From Acidobacteriota bacterium (GTDB lineage Bacteria > Acidobacteriota > UBA6911 > RPQK01 > JAJDTT01), in the NCBI GenBank assembly GCA_028874215.1, contig JAPPLF010000018.1, positions 1 through 64,000 on the forward strand: a stretch of 64,000 nucleotides of DNA. The letters are read 5' to 3'. Below, one piece after another: positions 62,647 to 64,000 of the stretch. Below the pieces are notes generated by a model. The model made no database searches, had not been told where the DNA came from, and saw only the letters and a list, made by a program, of their open reading frames with translations. The position numbers were made by a program, and so were the translations under genes. Position 1 is the first letter of the stretch. Each line of letters opens with the position of its first letter.

Positions 62647-64000
62647 TGTGTTCCTCCGGCATCGGCGAGCGCGAGCGGCCACACAGCGTCACATCCGCGG
62701 CGGCGAAGTTCCCAGGTGAGAACTGTGAAGGTCCATCGGGAGTCCACGATATCGTCCATCAATAGCACGGGGCTCTTGAGAATGGCGGTTTTGTCGACTG
62801 TCACCGATCCAACGATGTTTCGCGCTTGCTTGTCGCTGTTTTCCATCGTTTTCTGTTCCGGACGGTCCTCTTTTTTTACCATCGTTACGCGGAATGGAAG
62901 CCCGAGCGCTGCTGCGAGACGCCGGGCGAAGTCAGGAACAAGGTCCGGATGGCAGTAGGACGGAACGGCGGTGACCCATTCCGGGAACGGATCGGGCCGC
63001 CACTGTCGCACCAGAGAAACACAAGCGTCTACGAGAGAGTCGGAGAATCTGTTGTCTACGTACTTTCCTTGCCGTACGAGATCCCCCCAGCCGTCGTCTG
63101 CCCAGGCACTGAGCGCTCTGCCGCGTTCTGCCTGATGATCGCGATCGATCCGCTTGCCTGGTGGCCAAGTCCGCCGTGGTCTAATGATCAGGCTATTGCG
63201 GCGCAAAAATGCAACGGCCTCACGAACTCGTTGCGGTGCTACTGTCGTGGATAAATTTGGGAGGTTTGGCGAAAAAACATTCTTGGACTCGCCGTCCAGG
63301 GACCGGATCAGGAACTCCATATGGCCGGAGGGCAGTCCGATGTACTCCTGCATTTGTGCTAGCTCAGTATGCCGCAGGTCAGTGAGCCGTCGCGCTCGAT
63401 TCCAGAACTCTTGACTCAAGGTTGCAGCCGTGAGCTGCCACTTCGCTCCCAGCTTGGCGATCGGCGCCGGCGACTCCAGGGAAAGTAGTTGAAAGGTTTT
63501 TTCTATTCGACGGTAACTGACGTTAACCGCCATTTGAATCTCGCGGAACGAAAGGCCATCGGGAGCATCTTCCAGTGCCGAGACCACCGCGTCGACCTCA
63601 TTTTCGGTCGGGAAAGCACTTCTGATGAAATAGTCTGCGATCTCCGTATCCTCGTGACCGCTCAGGAGCACCCCGTATGCCGCTCTGAGTGCCCGCCCCG
63701 CCCGTCCGACCTGTTGGTAGTAGGCCACGACCGAGCCAGGGGCTTGGTAGTGAATTACAAATGCCAGATCCGGTTTATCGAATCCCATCCCTAGAGCCGT
63801 TGTTGCAACCAGCGCCTTGAGTTCGTTGTCGAGCAAGGCTTGCTCCAGTTCCGGTCGGCCCGCACCGGATCTGCTCGTGTATGCGGCCACGTTGAGACCG
63901 CGTGACCGGAGCCAGGAGGCCACGAGTTCGGCGTCGCGAACCGTCAGCGTATAGACAATTCCGCTGCCGGAGAGCGACCGCAACTGATCGGCCAGCCAGG
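62643..64000 (-). CDS. RecQ-family helicase fused to a ComF-like phosphoribosyltransferase domain (partial)
   Basis: The 5' part lies beyond the window; the frame is open through base 64000. The visible residues begin in helicase domain 2 ([20 protein letters not shown]), with motifs V and VI as [20 protein letters not shown] and [15 protein letters not shown] winged-helix-like segment follows, but the four-cysteine zinc site of standard RecQ was not seen. The C terminus is a phosphoribosyltransferase-like domain: [20 protein letters not shown], then the PRPP-loop [13 protein letters not shown], and [15 protein letters not shown], resembling ComFC. Its stop overlaps the DprA start (ATGA). It is a helicase that would unwind DNA and couple to DprA; the PRTase ligand is unknown. 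Confidence 0.82.
   Translation of the reverse strand, partial: WLADQLRSLSGSGIVYTLTVRDAELVASWLRSRGLNVAAYTSRSGAGRPELEQALLDNELKALVATTALGMGFDKPDLAFVIHYQAPGSVVAYYQQVGRAGRALRAAYGVLLSGHEDTEIADYFIRSAFPTENEVDAVVSALEDAPDGLSFREIQMAVNVSYRRIEKTFQLLSLESPAPIAKLGAKWQLTAATLSQEFWNRARRLTDLRHTELAQMQEYIGLPSGHMEFLIRSLDGESKNVFSPNLPNLSTTVAPQRVREAVAFLRRNSLIIRPRRTWPPGKRIDRDHQAERGRALSAWADDGWGDLVRQGKYVDNRFSDSLVDACVSLVRQWRPDPFPEWVTAVPSYCHPDLVPDFARRLAAALGLPFRVTMVKKEDRPEQKTMENSDKQARNIVGSVTVDKTAILKSPVLLMDDIVDSRWTFTVLTWELRRRGCDAVWPLALADAGGTQ

Noticed and set aside
62643-64000. Ordinary housekeeping RecQ
   Set aside because: The four-cysteine zinc site was not seen, and a ComF-like phosphoribosyltransferase domain with a PRPP loop replaces the usual C-terminal domains.

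Overview
The window looks like a high-GC Gram-negative chromosome, most probably from Acidobacteriota. That placement is inferred from the Oar-like TonB receptor with an N-terminal carboxypeptidase-type domain, the many lipoprotein or Tat-exported sulfatases and Gfo/Idh/MocA enzymes, and the PafB/PafC-type WYL pair. No rRNA or other decisive phylogenetic marker is present. About 50 genes can be supported; most other long open frames are antisense shadows of GC-rich genes.

Layout. 1-3120: an accessory patch with a broken gene, a HExxH peptidase-like gene coupled (TGATG) to an AAA ATPase/nuclease-like gene, and a perfect 12-bp-arm palindrome one base from the ATPase start codon. 3315-6404: TonB-dependent receptor. 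6463-12684: ATP synthase operon with two b-type subunits, delta, alpha, gamma, beta and epsilon; subunits a and c are not here. 12773-12846: tRNA-Gln(CTG) with its own promoter. 12994-19707: tripartite RND efflux operon whose TolC protein carries an N-terminal binding-protein-like domain. 19935-47865: a glycan-utilisation region with two intact and one broken sialidase-like proteins, three of four members of a propeller/beta-sandwich paralogue family, four sulfatases, a GH109-type enzyme and two tandem Gfo/Idh/MocA oxidoreductases. It also holds a DUF1080 protein, a propeller-PHP lipoprotein, a Rieske oxygenase, esterases, an Asp/Glu racemase-type enzyme and an MFS permease. 48026-51633: orphan Phd-type antitoxin, DUF2911 protein, a SodC-fold lipoprotein that has lost its metal ligands, and the WYL regulator pair. 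51853-57196: ferredoxin, isochorismatase-like hydrolase, an MBOAT plus SGNH-like pair for glycan O-acylation, and PdxA. 57235-60800: a large secreted protein of unknown family divergent from the fourth propeller paralogue. 61090-64000: DprA-like protein overlapping a RecQ helicase fused to a ComF-like phosphoribosyltransferase, cut by the window edge.

How they fit together. The central 28 kb plus 57-61 kb reads as machinery for sulfated, acylated, amino-sugar-containing glycans: sulfatases and esterases strip substituents, GH109, sialidase-like and propeller proteins attack sugars, oxidoreductases modify products, and the MFS and TonB transporters take them up. Substrates are inferred, not shown. 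The two ends are visibly less GC-rich: hand-counted 60-base lines give 48-55% against 63% in one central line. They carry nuclease, helicase and peptidase genes typical of acquired defence or DNA-processing modules.

The best candidates for an undescribed system are the DprA / RecQ-ComF-like operon at the right end and the palindrome-ATPase-peptidase module at the left end.
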